Under the pieces are notes generated by a model. It was given only the letters and a program-made list of their open reading frames with translations. It did not search any database and had not been told where the DNA came from. Position numbers and translations under genes: made by a program. From contig NZ_CALTYA010000023.1 of assembly GCF_943913405.1 (NCBI RefSeq), positions 1 through 60,819 of the forward strand: a stretch of DNA of 60,819 nucleotides, read 5' to 3'. This document shows positions 52,002-60,743 of this stretch, piece by piece. Each line of letters opens with the position of its first letter. Within the stretch, counting starts at the first letter, position 1. Source of the DNA: an uncultured Flavobacterium sp. (GTDB lineage: Bacteria; Bacteroidota; Bacteroidia; Flavobacteriales; Flavobacteriaceae).

Positions 52002-52427
52002 ATGGAAATTATAAAACAAATTCTCTATTCAGATTTGGGATCAACATTAAATAATACTGCGCTTCTTATTTTTAGGATTCTTCTTGCCATTGAGCTTTTC
52101 AGAGTTCACGGATTGAAGAAATTCAGAATTGAAAATGGGCAGAAAGAACAAGTTCCAAATCCGTTGCATCTTCCTGAAAAATTAAACGGATTGGTTGCTA
52201 CTTTTTCAGATACTATTGTTCCTTTTTTAATCATTTTGGGAATCGGGACAAGGCTCGCCGTGCTTCCAACCATTGGAGTCACATCCATCGGATATTTTGT
52301 AGTCCACCGAAAAGATTCGCTTGAAGTCCGCGATGTTCCTTACATGTACACTTTATCCTTACTCTTAATTCTTGCACTTGGTGCCGGAAAATATTCACTT
52401 GATACTTACCTATTAAACTTACTTTAA
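52002..52427 (+). CDS. DoxX family membrane protein
   Basis: A 141-residue protein with four hydrophobic helices. LLIFRILLAIELFRVHGLKKF is the typical DoxX N-terminus with the polar H-G, and VATFSDTIVPFLIILGIGTRLAVLPTIGV follows. DoxX-type proteins are linked to redox and oxidative-stress handling in membranes. It lies 10 bp after the amidohydrolase gene and directly abuts the Dps gene. Confidence 0.85.
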   Translation: MEIIKQILYSDLGSTLNNTALLIFRILLAIELFRVHGLKKFRIENGQKEQVPNPLHLPEKLNGLVATFSDTIVPFLIILGIGTRLAVLPTIGVTSIGYFVVHRKDSLEVRDVPYMYTLSLLLILALGAGKYSLDTYLLNLL

Positions 52428-52901
52428 ATGAAAACTTCTATCGGAATAAAACAAGAAAGCCTGTCAAAAGTGGCAGAAATACTAACAATTGTTCTTGCTG
52501 ACGAATTTGTATTGTATACGAAAACAAAAAAAGCGCATTGGAATGTAGAAGGTCCTGATTTTTACAACAAGCATCTTTTCTTCGAACAGCAATACAAACA
52601 ACTCGATGATATTATTGATTCTATTGCTGAAAGAATTAGAACTTTAGGTCATTATGCTCCTGCAACTTTAAAAGAATATTTGGCATTGACGCATCTTTCA
52701 GAACATCCATTGGAAGCAAATGACAGCTTGACTTACATGAATGAATTGTTGTGCGATCACGAAAGTATTTTGATTCATTTGAGAGAAAACATCAACAATT
52801 TTGCCTCTGATTTGCAGGATATAGGAACTAGCGATTACATCACAGGACTTTTAGAAACGCATGAGAAAATGGCTTGGATGCTACGTTCTCACCTAAAATA
52901 A
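52428..52901 (+). CDS. dps: Dps-type ferritin-like protein
   Basis: A 157-residue four-helix ferritin-like protein. TKKAHWNVEGPDFYNKHLFFEQQYKQLDDIIDSIAERIRTLG contains the ferroxidase ligands (H-W-N, then D/E residues at the helix end). CDHESILIHLRENINNF and GLLETHEKMAWMLRSHL complete the family pattern. Dps oxidises iron with peroxide, stores it and protects DNA. Its ATG at 52428 directly follows the DoxX stop codon. Confidence 0.92.
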   Translation: MKTSIGIKQESLSKVAEILTIVLADEFVLYTKTKKAHWNVEGPDFYNKHLFFEQQYKQLDDIIDSIAERIRTLGHYAPATLKEYLALTHLSEHPLEANDSLTYMNELLCDHESILIHLRENINNFASDLQDIGTSDYITGLLETHEKMAWMLRSHLK

Positions 52902-52906
52902 AAACT

Positions 52907-53584
52907 ATGGAAACTAAAAACATTGGCTATGTAACTTTACTTCTCGCCACAATCGCCGGATATTGCGATACGGTAACATTTGTTGCTGCAGATGCGATTT
53001 TTTCGGCACACGTGACAGGAAACTTTATCGTTTTTGCCTACCAGATTATCAAAGGTTCAGACATAAATGCGGCCATAAAATTGCTGACTTTTCCAATATT
53101 TATAATTTCAGTAATGGTTGGAGGTTATATTGCCGGAAAATCACCTTATAAATACCAAATCCTACTTTGGGAAGGAATTATTTTGACAGTAAGCGGCATC
53201 GGAGCTTACGTCTTTGGATTTTTAGGAATTTTCACGCTCTGGCCAATGTATACCGTTGCAATGCTAGTGGTTTTTGCGATGGGTTTGCAAAATGCCTTTG
53301 GAAAAATTTATGCAAAAGAAACCTTCGGACCAACAACAATGATGACCGGAAACGTAACGCAAGCCTCACTAGATCTTGGAAATAGTTTCAAGACAAAATT
53401 CAAGAATAAAGATTTTACTAGCGCATTAAAAAATCAATCGGTAACAATTCTTGGATTTTTAGGAGGCTGTTTTTTAGGAGCAATTGCAGGAAAATTTTGG
53501 GGATTGGGAACTGTTCTCGTTCCTGGAATATTCATGATTTTATGTTATCTAAAAAACAATAAAGTCCGAAAAAACGTACTTTGA
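52907..53584 (+). CDS. DUF1275 (YoaK-like) membrane protein
   Basis: A 225-residue inner-membrane protein with about six helices. The start at 52907 (METKNIGYVTLLLATIAGYCDTVTFVAA) is chosen because the longer frame overlaps dps. AGYCDTVTFVAADAIFSAHVTGNFIVFA, GLQNAFGKIYAKETFGPTTMMTGNVTQASLDL and GGCFLGAIAGKFWG are hallmarks of DUF1275. Function is unknown; a transporter has been suggested for the family. It lies 5 bp after dps. Confidence 0.88.
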   Translation: METKNIGYVTLLLATIAGYCDTVTFVAADAIFSAHVTGNFIVFAYQIIKGSDINAAIKLLTFPIFIISVMVGGYIAGKSPYKYQILLWEGIILTVSGIGAYVFGFLGIFTLWPMYTVAMLVVFAMGLQNAFGKIYAKETFGPTTMMTGNVTQASLDLGNSFKTKFKNKDFTSALKNQSVTILGFLGGCFLGAIAGKFWGLGTVLVPGIFMILCYLKNNKVRKNVL

Positions 53585-53614
53585 TGATTACTTATAAAGA
53601 ATTACTTTTAGAAC

Positions 53615-55900
53615 ATGTATAGAAAGAAAACTTCCACTGGGTATTTTGCCTATGTTTATTTTGCAATACTTTTTTGTATTTCAATTCCTTATGCGCAGGC
53701 ACAATCGAAAGAGGAAGTTAAATTAGCTCGATATAAATTAGCGAAAAGCAATAAAAATACCATAGAAAAAGCGGAATTGCTTTTAGACGTAAGCCGAATT
53801 ATCTTATTCAAAGAAGGCGAGTTTAAAGCTGATATCGACAGCGCAACAGCTTTAAATAACCAGTCGAAAGTAATCAGCAAGAATTTAGATTACAAACTTG
53901 GCATCGGGAAAAGCTTATTGCTAGAAGCACAAATTACGAAGGAAAAAGGCGATCGAAAAAAAGCTTGGGATATTGCAAAAAATGCTTTGGCCTACGCCAA
54001 AAAAAATAATATGCCAGTCCTTCAAGCCGACACTTATGCAGAACTCGGACATCATTTTGGCAATGAAAAAGAAGAACTCCTTCAAAAAATAAAATATTAT
54101 GAATTGGCGGTTCCGCTTTACCAAAAAGGAAAAGCACTGAAAAAAGAAGGTGATGCTTTAAAAGAACTCGGTGATTTTTATGAAGTTATGGGTGAAACCC
54201 AAAAAGCTTTAGAACTCTTTGAAAAGGCCGTTTCCATTTACAAATCGGTTGGCCATAAGCAACTTCAGGGCGTTTATACGCTGATGTCTGGAAATTACAG
54301 AACAATGGGGAATTTTCAATTGGCGCTGCAATATGCGCTCATGGCAGAAAATGTTGCCGAAGAAGTAAACGACCAATCTTTCCAGCTTTCCACAATTTAC
54401 AATCACCTAGCTTTGGCTTATTATGACTTGAAAAAGAACGATTTGGCTTTGTCTTATTTCGAAAAATCGCTAAATATTGCCCTGAAATACAAAAATGTCG
54501 ATGCGGTAAATACGATCAGTACAAATCTGGCTTCGCTGAATTATAGAAAGAAAAATTTTAGGGAGACATTGCGCATTATAAAAATGACGGCAAAAGACTA
54601 TCCGCCGACAGATTCTGGCAGTAAATTAAGGCAGACTTTCATGTTTTTAGTATCTTATTCTATGCTGAAAGAATTTGATAATGCTAAGCCTTACTATGAA
54701 AAAATGTTAAATCATTATAGAAATAATTTAGAAGCTGACATAGGGCTCGATTACAAATTAATGGGAATTATAATCTATCTACAGCAATCTGGACAGGCTG
54801 AAAAAACCTATCCTTTTCTAGATGAATTGAAAGAATATTGCAAGAAGACTAATAATATTATTCGCCTTTCAGAACTGGAAGGCATGTATTTCAAATCAGA
54901 TTCTGCCTGCAAAAAATATCTGCCAGCTATTGAACATATCAAACAATATAAAATTTTAAGCGATTCTGTTTTTAACTTAGACAGAGCGCGCCAATTCTCA
55001 GATTTGCAGCTAAAATTTGAAACAGAAAAAAAAGATAAAAATATAAAACTGCTCACACAGCAGGGAAAATTGCAGGAAAATAAAATTTACAACGACATGA
55101 TAATCCGCTATGTTTTCATCGGAAGCTTAGTCGTTCTTGTACTTTTTTTAGCTCTAATTTACAACCGTTATCGGCTGAAACAGCGAAGCAACAAACGTCT
55201 TGAAAGCAAGCAGGAAGAAATCAATCAGCAGAATGAATTGTTGAAAAAACTGCTTACTGAAAAAGAATGGCTTTTAAAGGAAATTCACCATCGCGTGAAA
55301 AATAACCTGCAGATTGTCATCAGTCTTTTGAACACGCAATCTGCTTATTTAGATAACGAAGACGCGCTGATGGCGATTCAAAACAGCCAGCACAGAATGC
55401 ACGCTATGTCGCTGATTCACCAAAAACTTTACCAGTCTGATAATCTCGCAAGTATTGACATGTCATGGTATATTTATGAACTGATCAGCTACATGAAAGA
55501 ATGTTTTAATACAGACCGAAAAATTAATTTTATTTTAGATACAGAAAAAGTCTATCTGGATGTTGCCCAAGCCGTCCCGCTTGGCTTGATTATAAATGAA
55601 GCGATAAATAATACAATTAAATATGCTTTCCCTTCCGATAAAAAAGGAAATGTGCTTGTTTCGCTAAAAAATACAGGAGAAAATACTTACAAATTATTGG
55701 TTTCTGACAATGGAATCGGACTTCCTCCAAATTTTAATATCGAAGAAACCGAATCACTCGGAATGAATCTAATGCGAGGATTAAGCGACCAGCTCGACGG
55801 AACTTTTAATTTAACCAATGAAAACGGCTTAAAAATCGAAATTACGTTTACAAAAAACATAGAATTTGAAGAATCATCTGAGAATTCTAAAACCATATAA
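53615..55900 (+). CDS. TPR-containing sensor histidine kinase (HisKA_2 type)
   Basis: A 761-residue membrane kinase. After a signal peptide (YAQAQ) comes a periplasmic TPR region (about residues 90-400; AKSNKNTIEKAELLLDVSRI, ALELFEKAVSIYKSVG, ALSYFEKSLNIALKY). A transmembrane helix (YVFIGSLVVLVLFLALIYN) lies near 500, followed by a short coiled coil. The HisKA_2 domain has LLKEIHHRVKNNLQIVISLL with the phospho-His near 559, and the HATPase domain has NEAINNTIKYAFP near 661 and SDNGIGLPPNF. The REC-sigma54 activator follows 6 bp later and is its likely partner. The signal sensed is unknown. Confidence 0.92.
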   Translation: MYRKKTSTGYFAYVYFAILFCISIPYAQAQSKEEVKLARYKLAKSNKNTIEKAELLLDVSRIILFKEGEFKADIDSATALNNQSKVISKNLDYKLGIGKSLLLEAQITKEKGDRKKAWDIAKNALAYAKKNNMPVLQADTYAELGHHFGNEKEELLQKIKYYELAVPLYQKGKALKKEGDALKELGDFYEVMGETQKALELFEKAVSIYKSVGHKQLQGVYTLMSGNYRTMGNFQLALQYALMAENVAEEVNDQSFQLSTIYNHLALAYYDLKKNDLALSYFEKSLNIALKYKNVDAVNTISTNLASLNYRKKNFRETLRIIKMTAKDYPPTDSGSKLRQTFMFLVSYSMLKEFDNAKPYYEKMLNHYRNNLEADIGLDYKLMGIIIYLQQSGQAEKTYPFLDELKEYCKKTNNIIRLSELEGMYFKSDSACKKYLPAIEHIKQYKILSDSVFNLDRARQFSDLQLKFETEKKDKNIKLLTQQGKLQENKIYNDMIIRYVFIGSLVVLVLFLALIYNRYRLKQRSNKRLESKQEEINQQNELLKKLLTEKEWLLKEIHHRVKNNLQIVISLLNTQSAYLDNEDALMAIQNSQHRMHAMSLIHQKLYQSDNLASIDMSWYIYELISYMKECFNTDRKINFILDTEKVYLDVAQAVPLGLIINEAINNTIKYAFPSDKKGNVLVSLKNTGENTYKLLVSDNGIGLPPNFNIEETESLGMNLMRGLSDQLDGTFNLTNENGLKIEITFTKNIEFEESSENSKTI

Positions 55901-55906
55901 CCAAAA

Positions 55907-57259
55907 ATGAAGAAGAAAATTCTAATCGTTGAAGATGAATTTATTGTAGCAAATGACCTGAAAATCATGCTGCTCAAAGCGGGTTATCAAGTTACCGGAA
56001 TCGCTTCTTCTGTAGTACAAGCCAGAAAATTGCTAGCAGAAAAAAAGCCCGACTGGATTTTGCTTGACATCATGCTCAAAGGCGATCTGACCGGAATTGA
56101 TTTGGCCTGGGAATTACGTGAAATACAATTGCCTTTTCTGTATATTTCTGCCAATACCAACCAATCTACTTTAGAAGCTGTAAAAGCTACACAGCCTTAT
56201 GGATTCATGGTTAAGCCATTCAGAGAGCGCGATTTAATCGTAATGTTAGACATCGCCAAATATCGTTTTGAAACAGAAAAAGGCACAGAAACTGAAGTTG
56301 AAATCGCCAGCCAAGATATTGAAGGAATTATCGGAAAAAGCAATCTTTTAAAGGAAGTAATAGAGAAAATTAAAATTGTGGCTCCAACAGAAACCTCAGT
56401 ATTGATTCTTGGTGAAAGCGGTACCGGAAAAGAAAAAGTGGCGCATTCCATCCATGATCTTTCTTCTCATAAATCAAAACCGATTGTAGTTGTAAACTGC
56501 GCCGCTTTGCCACATTCCTTAATTGAATCTGAGCTTTTTGGCCATGAAAAAGGAAGTTTTACAGGAGCAAATTCCTTACGAATAGGAAAATTTGAACAGG
56601 CGAACGAAGGAACAATTTTTCTGGATGAAATCGGAGAATTGCCTTTGGATTCCCAAGTAAAATTGCTTCGGGTTTTACAAGAAAAAGAAATCGAGCGACT
56701 TGGTGGAAATAAAACCATCAAGATAAATGTCAGAATTGTTGCCGCCACAAATCGTTCTTTGGAAAAAGAAGTTGCTGAAGGCCGATTTCGACTTGATTTG
56801 TATTATCGTTTGAATGTTTTTCCGATTGAATTGCCTGCGTTGAAAGATCGAAAAGAAGACATTGAAGCTTTGGCAAATTATTTCCTAAATAAATATGCTT
56901 CCAGTTCCCGAAAAAATGTAACTGGAATTAATAAAACTGCTTTAGGCCAATTATTAAATTATGACTGGCCCGGAAATATCCGTGAATTAGAGCATTTGAT
57001 TGAACGAAATGTATTACTTGCCAAAACTAATGAAATTGAAAGTTTTGACCTTCCTTCAAATAATTCAAAACCATTCCAAGAACATGCAGGAAAGCTAAAA
57101 TCTATGGAAGAAATGGAAAAAGAGCACATCATGAACGCCTTGCAGACTTGCCACGGAAAAGTTTCTGGATCAGGCGGCGCTGCTGAACTTTTGAAGATGC
57201 AACCGCAGACTTTATATACAAAAATGAAAAAATTAGGCATAAAACAAGACTATAATTAA
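55907..57259 (+). CDS. NtrC-type sigma54 activator with REC domain
   Basis: A 450-residue activator. The REC domain (1-120) has the phospho-Asp near 54 (WILLDIMLKG) and lysine in MVKPFRE. The AAA+ domain has Walker A GESGTGKE near 170, the sigma54-contact loop GSFTGA near 218, Walker B FLDEIGELP, and RIVAATNRSLEKEV. The C-terminal Fis-type HTH is GKVSGSGGAAELLKMQPQTLYTKMKKLGI. It is encoded inside the operon it may control, 6 bp after its probable kinase gene. Its AAA+ domain is closely similar to the divergent activator at 59163. Confidence 0.94.
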   Translation: MKKKILIVEDEFIVANDLKIMLLKAGYQVTGIASSVVQARKLLAEKKPDWILLDIMLKGDLTGIDLAWELREIQLPFLYISANTNQSTLEAVKATQPYGFMVKPFRERDLIVMLDIAKYRFETEKGTETEVEIASQDIEGIIGKSNLLKEVIEKIKIVAPTETSVLILGESGTGKEKVAHSIHDLSSHKSKPIVVVNCAALPHSLIESELFGHEKGSFTGANSLRIGKFEQANEGTIFLDEIGELPLDSQVKLLRVLQEKEIERLGGNKTIKINVRIVAATNRSLEKEVAEGRFRLDLYYRLNVFPIELPALKDRKEDIEALANYFLNKYASSSRKNVTGINKTALGQLLNYDWPGNIRELEHLIERNVLLAKTNEIESFDLPSNNSKPFQEHAGKLKSMEEMEKEHIMNALQTCHGKVSGSGGAAELLKMQPQTLYTKMKKLGIKQDYN

Positions 57260-57264
57260 AAAAT

Positions 57265-57555
57265 ATGGAAACAATAAAACTAGAATTAGACGAAAAACAA
57301 CATGGTGCTTTTAATCTTTATGAAGACGGAAAAAAGCTAGGAGAAATGACGGTCAGCGTCAAAGAAGATTTGCTTACCGTATATCACACGGGCGTTGAAC
57401 CAGAAGGCGAAGGAAAAGGTTTTGCTAAAAAACTTTTGGAAGAAATGACAAGTTATGCAAGAGCAAACAAAATGATGGTTTTGCCACTTTGCCCGTATGT
57501 TCATGCACAATTCAAGAAACATCCGGATGAATATCAAGACATCTGGAAACAATAA
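57265..57555 (+). CDS. Small GNAT-like N-acetyltransferase (YjdJ-type)
   Basis: A 96-residue single-domain protein. HGAFNLYEDGKKLGEMTVSVKEDLLTVYHTGV and PEGEGKGFAKKLLEEMTSYAR match the short Gcn5-related family (acetyl-CoA loop G-E-G-K-G), and MMVLPLCPYVHAQFKKHPDEY carries the family P-x-C-P-Y-V motif. The substrate is unknown. It lies 5 bp after the sigma54 activator gene. Confidence 0.85.
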   Translation: METIKLELDEKQHGAFNLYEDGKKLGEMTVSVKEDLLTVYHTGVEPEGEGKGFAKKLLEEMTSYARANKMMVLPLCPYVHAQFKKHPDEYQDIWKQ

Positions 57556-57571
57556 TTTAAAATATCAGATT

Positions 57572-58192
57572 ATGAATTTAGAAAATATAATTGCTGGAAT
57601 ACCTTTGAAAGAAGCCAAAAAAGCATTGATCATGATTCACGGAAGAGGTGCTGGTTCAAACGATATTCTTTCGCTGGCAAGACATCTTGACGTTGCTGAT
57701 TTTGCTCTAGTTGCACCTCAAGCGGAAGGAAATACTTGGTATCCTTATTCTTTTTTAGTTCCGACATCGCAAAACGAACCGTCACTTACGAATTCCTTAA
57801 ATACAATTTCTGAAATCGTGAAAGCGGTAACAGAAAACGGTATTGAGAATGAAAACATCTACTTTTTGGGATTTTCCCAAGGCGCATGTCTTGCTTTGGA
57901 ATTTACGGCTAGAAATGCTGCAAAATATGGCGGTGTTGTCGCTTTCACAGGAGGCTTGATCGGTGACAAAGTTTACGAAGAAAATTATTCTGGAAATTTT
58001 GAAAATACTCCAATTTTTATCGGAACAAGCGATCCTGATTTTCACGTTCCTGTGGAAAGAGTAAATGAAACCGAAATGCTTTTGAAAAAATTGGGCGCTT
58101 CTGTTATTAAAAAAGTATATGAAAATATGGGCCACACCATCAGCCAGGACGAAATTAATTTAGCCAATGAGCTTGTTTTTAATCTGAAATAA
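57572..58192 (+). CDS. Phospholipase/carboxylesterase-type alpha/beta hydrolase
   Basis: A 206-residue hydrolase. The start at 57572 (MNLENIIAGIPLKEAKK) avoids overlap with the GNAT gene that an upstream start at 57497 would make. ALIMIHGRGAGSNDIL is the oxyanion region and FLGFSQGACLALEF carries the nucleophile Ser. GTSDPDFHVPVERV has the Asp and ENMGHTISQDE the His. The type is that of bacterial carboxylesterases (YpfH/EstA-like). The next gene starts with a TAATG overlap. Confidence 0.86.
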   Translation: MNLENIIAGIPLKEAKKALIMIHGRGAGSNDILSLARHLDVADFALVAPQAEGNTWYPYSFLVPTSQNEPSLTNSLNTISEIVKAVTENGIENENIYFLGFSQGACLALEFTARNAAKYGGVVAFTGGLIGDKVYEENYSGNFENTPIFIGTSDPDFHVPVERVNETEMLLKKLGASVIKKVYENMGHTISQDEINLANELVFNLK

Positions 58193-58542
58193 TGTTTCAA
58201 ATTACAAGAATATACAGCGATTCAAACGGCGAAAGCCATTTTGAAGATTTTGAAGTTCCTTTAAAAAACAATGGAGATATTGGCTTTTTATCGGAAGATG
58301 AAGCTGTAAAATCGATTGTTTTTCGGGAAGTTCTTCCTTCGTATGACTATGATTTTCACAATGCGCCAGATCGCCAATATATCATTCTGCTTGACGGAGG
58401 CGTGGAAATTGAAACTTCTTTGGGAGAAAAACGAACTTTCAAAACGGGTTCTATTTTATTGGTAGAAGATACAAAAGGCAAAGGCCACAAAACAAAAAAC
58501 ATTGAAAATCGGCTTCGAAAATCAATATTCATAAAACTATAA
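58192..58542 (+). CDS. Cupin-like small protein
   Basis: A 116-residue soluble protein. SYDYDFHNAPDRQYIILLDGGVEIETSLGEKRTFKTGSILLVEDTKGKGHKTK reads as a cupin beta-barrel with possible metal ligands in the F-H-N and G-H-K positions. Its start overlaps the carboxylesterase stop by one base, so the two are translationally coupled. The ligand is unknown. Confidence 0.72.
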   Translation: MFQITRIYSDSNGESHFEDFEVPLKNNGDIGFLSEDEAVKSIVFREVLPSYDYDFHNAPDRQYIILLDGGVEIETSLGEKRTFKTGSILLVEDTKGKGHKTKNIENRLRKSIFIKL

Positions 58543-58544
58543 AA

Positions 58545-59162
58545 ATGGAAAAAGAAACCGTAAGAATCGAGAATTTCAGCGATGCCGTGTTTGCCATCGC
58601 CATTACGCTTTTGGTGCTAGATCTTCATGTTCCAGATGCAGAAGTTGTGAAAAGCGGAAGTGATGTGCTGCATTATCTGCAAAATGAATGGCCGTCCTTT
58701 TTAGCTTTTACGCTTTCTTTTTTCAGTATTTTTATCATGTGGGTAAACCATCACAAAATCTTCAAGCAGATTTACAGCCGAAATACAGCCATCATGTTTT
58801 CCAACGGATTGATCTTATTTTTAGTGTCTGGTGTTTCCTATCCGACGGCTTTGCTAGCACGTTTTTTCAATGGCGAAGCCTCATCAATCGTCGTCGCTTT
58901 GTACACGGGAATCTTCGTCTTGATCAATCTTTCTTATAATTTATTGTGGTTTATCGCGAGCCACAATCGAAAGCTTTTGCGTCCCGGAATTACAAATTTG
59001 GCGATAAAAAAAATCAGAAATAATTATTTATATGGATTTCCGACTTACTTGATTGCATTCGGACTTTCGTTTCAATTTCCAGCAATTGCTTTACTAATCA
59101 GTATGGGATTATTAGTATTTTGGGCCATTTCTTCGGGAAAAATAAATTTAGAGCAACATTAA
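58545..59162 (+). CDS. TMEM175-like (DUF1211) potassium-channel-family membrane protein
   Basis: A 205-residue membrane protein with about five or six helices. RIENFSDAVFAIAITLLVLDLHVP near the start is the R-x-x-x-F-S-D-x-x-x-A-I motif of TMEM175 channels, and IMWVNHHKIFKQIYSRNTAIMFSNGLILFLVSGVSYPTALLARF follows. Bacterial members are potassium-permeable channels built from this unit. It is the last gene of the run, and its stop codon abuts the stop of the convergent gene at 59163. Confidence 0.88.
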   Translation: MEKETVRIENFSDAVFAIAITLLVLDLHVPDAEVVKSGSDVLHYLQNEWPSFLAFTLSFFSIFIMWVNHHKIFKQIYSRNTAIMFSNGLILFLVSGVSYPTALLARFFNGEASSIVVALYTGIFVLINLSYNLLWFIASHNRKLLRPGITNLAIKKIRNNYLYGFPTYLIAFGLSFQFPAIALLISMGLLVFWAISSGKINLEQH

Positions 59163-60743
59163 TTAAGCTATAAAATGTTCTTTTTTGATTCCTAATTTTT
59201 GCATTTTTGAAATCAAGGTCGTTGCTGGCAAATCTAATAAAACTGCTGCGCCTTGCGGTCCAGAAATTCTGCCGTTGCATTTTTTTACTACTTTTAAAAT
59301 GTGTTCCTTTTCTACTTCTTGAAGCGTTTTTATGTAGAATTTTGATTCAGAATTAGCTTCTAAACCAAATATTTCAGGAAAATTCATTTCTTTAATTATT
59401 CCGTCTTTGGCAAATAAAATGCTTCTTTCTACCATATTTTCTAATTCACGAACATTTCCTTGCCACGGATTTGCGGTCATGCCTTTCAAAATTTTCTTTG
59501 AAAAACCGATAATTTTCTTTCCGTTTTTTGCCGAATGTTTCTCTAAGAAATAATTTGCCAAAACAGCGATATCTTCTTTTCGATCACGCAAAGCCGGCAA
59601 TTCTATCGGATAAACATTCAGGCGGTAAAAAAGATCATTTCTGAAATTTCCTGTTGCTACTTCTTTCTCCAAAGAACGATTTGTGGCTGTAATTACTCTT
59701 GCGTTCACTTTTATCGTCTGCTTCCCGCCTATTCTTTCAATTTCTTTTTCTTGTAAAACTCTGAGCAATTTTCCTTGCAATTCTAATGGTAATTCTCCTA
59801 TTTCATCTAAAAAAATAGTACTATTTTCTGCCTGCTCAAATTTCCCGATTCGCAATTCTGTCGCGCCCGTAAAACTTCCTTTTTCGTGTCCGAATAATTC
59901 ACTTTCAATAAGATTTACCGGAATCGAAGCGCAATTTACCTTAACCATTTTCTTATTTGAATTTGGTGACAAATCATGAATTGCCTTCGCCACCAATTCT
60001 TTTCCAGTTCCTGTTTCTCCATAAATCAAAACTGTGGACTGAGAGGAAGCTACTTTGGAAATCAAATCATAAACCTCTTGCATTGCTAGGCTTTCACCAA
60101 TAATTCCGTGAAAACTTTTAGCAGATTCTGGCTTTATTTCTTCCGAAGTTTTATTAGCTACTTTTAAATTTAAAATCTTGCTATCAAACTCTTTAGCAAT
60201 CAGAATATTTCGAATCGTAATAGAAAGTTGCATCCCGATGGCTCTAATAATTCTGCTGGATTCTCTGCTGAAAGTCGTCGGATTTTTATAGAACAGAAAA
60301 ACTACATTCCTATTTCCTTTTATATATGGAAGGCAAATTCCGATGGCATTTTTAAAACCTGAAGTATTTGCTTTATTGATAAATTCTGGGAAATTGTTCT
60401 TCTTGTCAATTAAATTTTTCAAGTCAAAAACAACTGTGTCCGCCGATTCCATGCACAAATTAAAAAACCCATCTTTTGCACTATAGCTTGTATTTTCAGA
60501 AGATTTATTCTGTAAAAATTGATAAAAGATTTGATATTCTGTTTCCTCGTGATTAGCTGTAGTAAAAATTATATCGTCAAAATGCAGGTTTTCTTTCAAC
60601 AGATTATTTACAACCAAGCTAAATTCTTCTTTGGTTAAAGCTTTTGACAGTGCAGTAGAAATTGACAAAACCAGCGATTGCTCTCTTTCTCTTTCTTGCA
60701 ATCGGTTCATCAAAAGTGCGGTTTGATCGGTCTGCTTTTCCAT
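59163..60743 (-). CDS. GAF-domain sigma54-dependent Fis-family activator
   Basis: A 526-residue activator; the start at 60743 (MEKQTDQTALLMNRLQERE) is chosen since the longer frame from 60800 adds residues with no family counterpart. Residues about 20-190 look like a GAF sensor. The AAA+ domain has Walker A GETGTGKE near 243, GSFTGA near 288, FLDEIGELP and RVITATNRSLEKEV. The C-terminal Fis HTH is GRISGPQGAAVLLDLPATTLISKMQKLGI. It is a paralogue of the REC-type activator at 55907, with unusually close AAA+ similarity. It is convergent with and abuts the TMEM175 gene; 60744-60819 shows no further gene. Confidence 0.93.
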   Translation of the reverse strand: MEKQTDQTALLMNRLQEREREQSLVLSISTALSKALTKEEFSLVVNNLLKENLHFDDIIFTTANHEETEYQIFYQFLQNKSSENTSYSAKDGFFNLCMESADTVVFDLKNLIDKKNNFPEFINKANTSGFKNAIGICLPYIKGNRNVVFLFYKNPTTFSRESSRIIRAIGMQLSITIRNILIAKEFDSKILNLKVANKTSEEIKPESAKSFHGIIGESLAMQEVYDLISKVASSQSTVLIYGETGTGKELVAKAIHDLSPNSNKKMVKVNCASIPVNLIESELFGHEKGSFTGATELRIGKFEQAENSTIFLDEIGELPLELQGKLLRVLQEKEIERIGGKQTIKVNARVITATNRSLEKEVATGNFRNDLFYRLNVYPIELPALRDRKEDIAVLANYFLEKHSAKNGKKIIGFSKKILKGMTANPWQGNVRELENMVERSILFAKDGIIKEMNFPEIFGLEANSESKFYIKTLQEVEKEHILKVVKKCNGRISGPQGAAVLLDLPATTLISKMQKLGIKKEHFIA

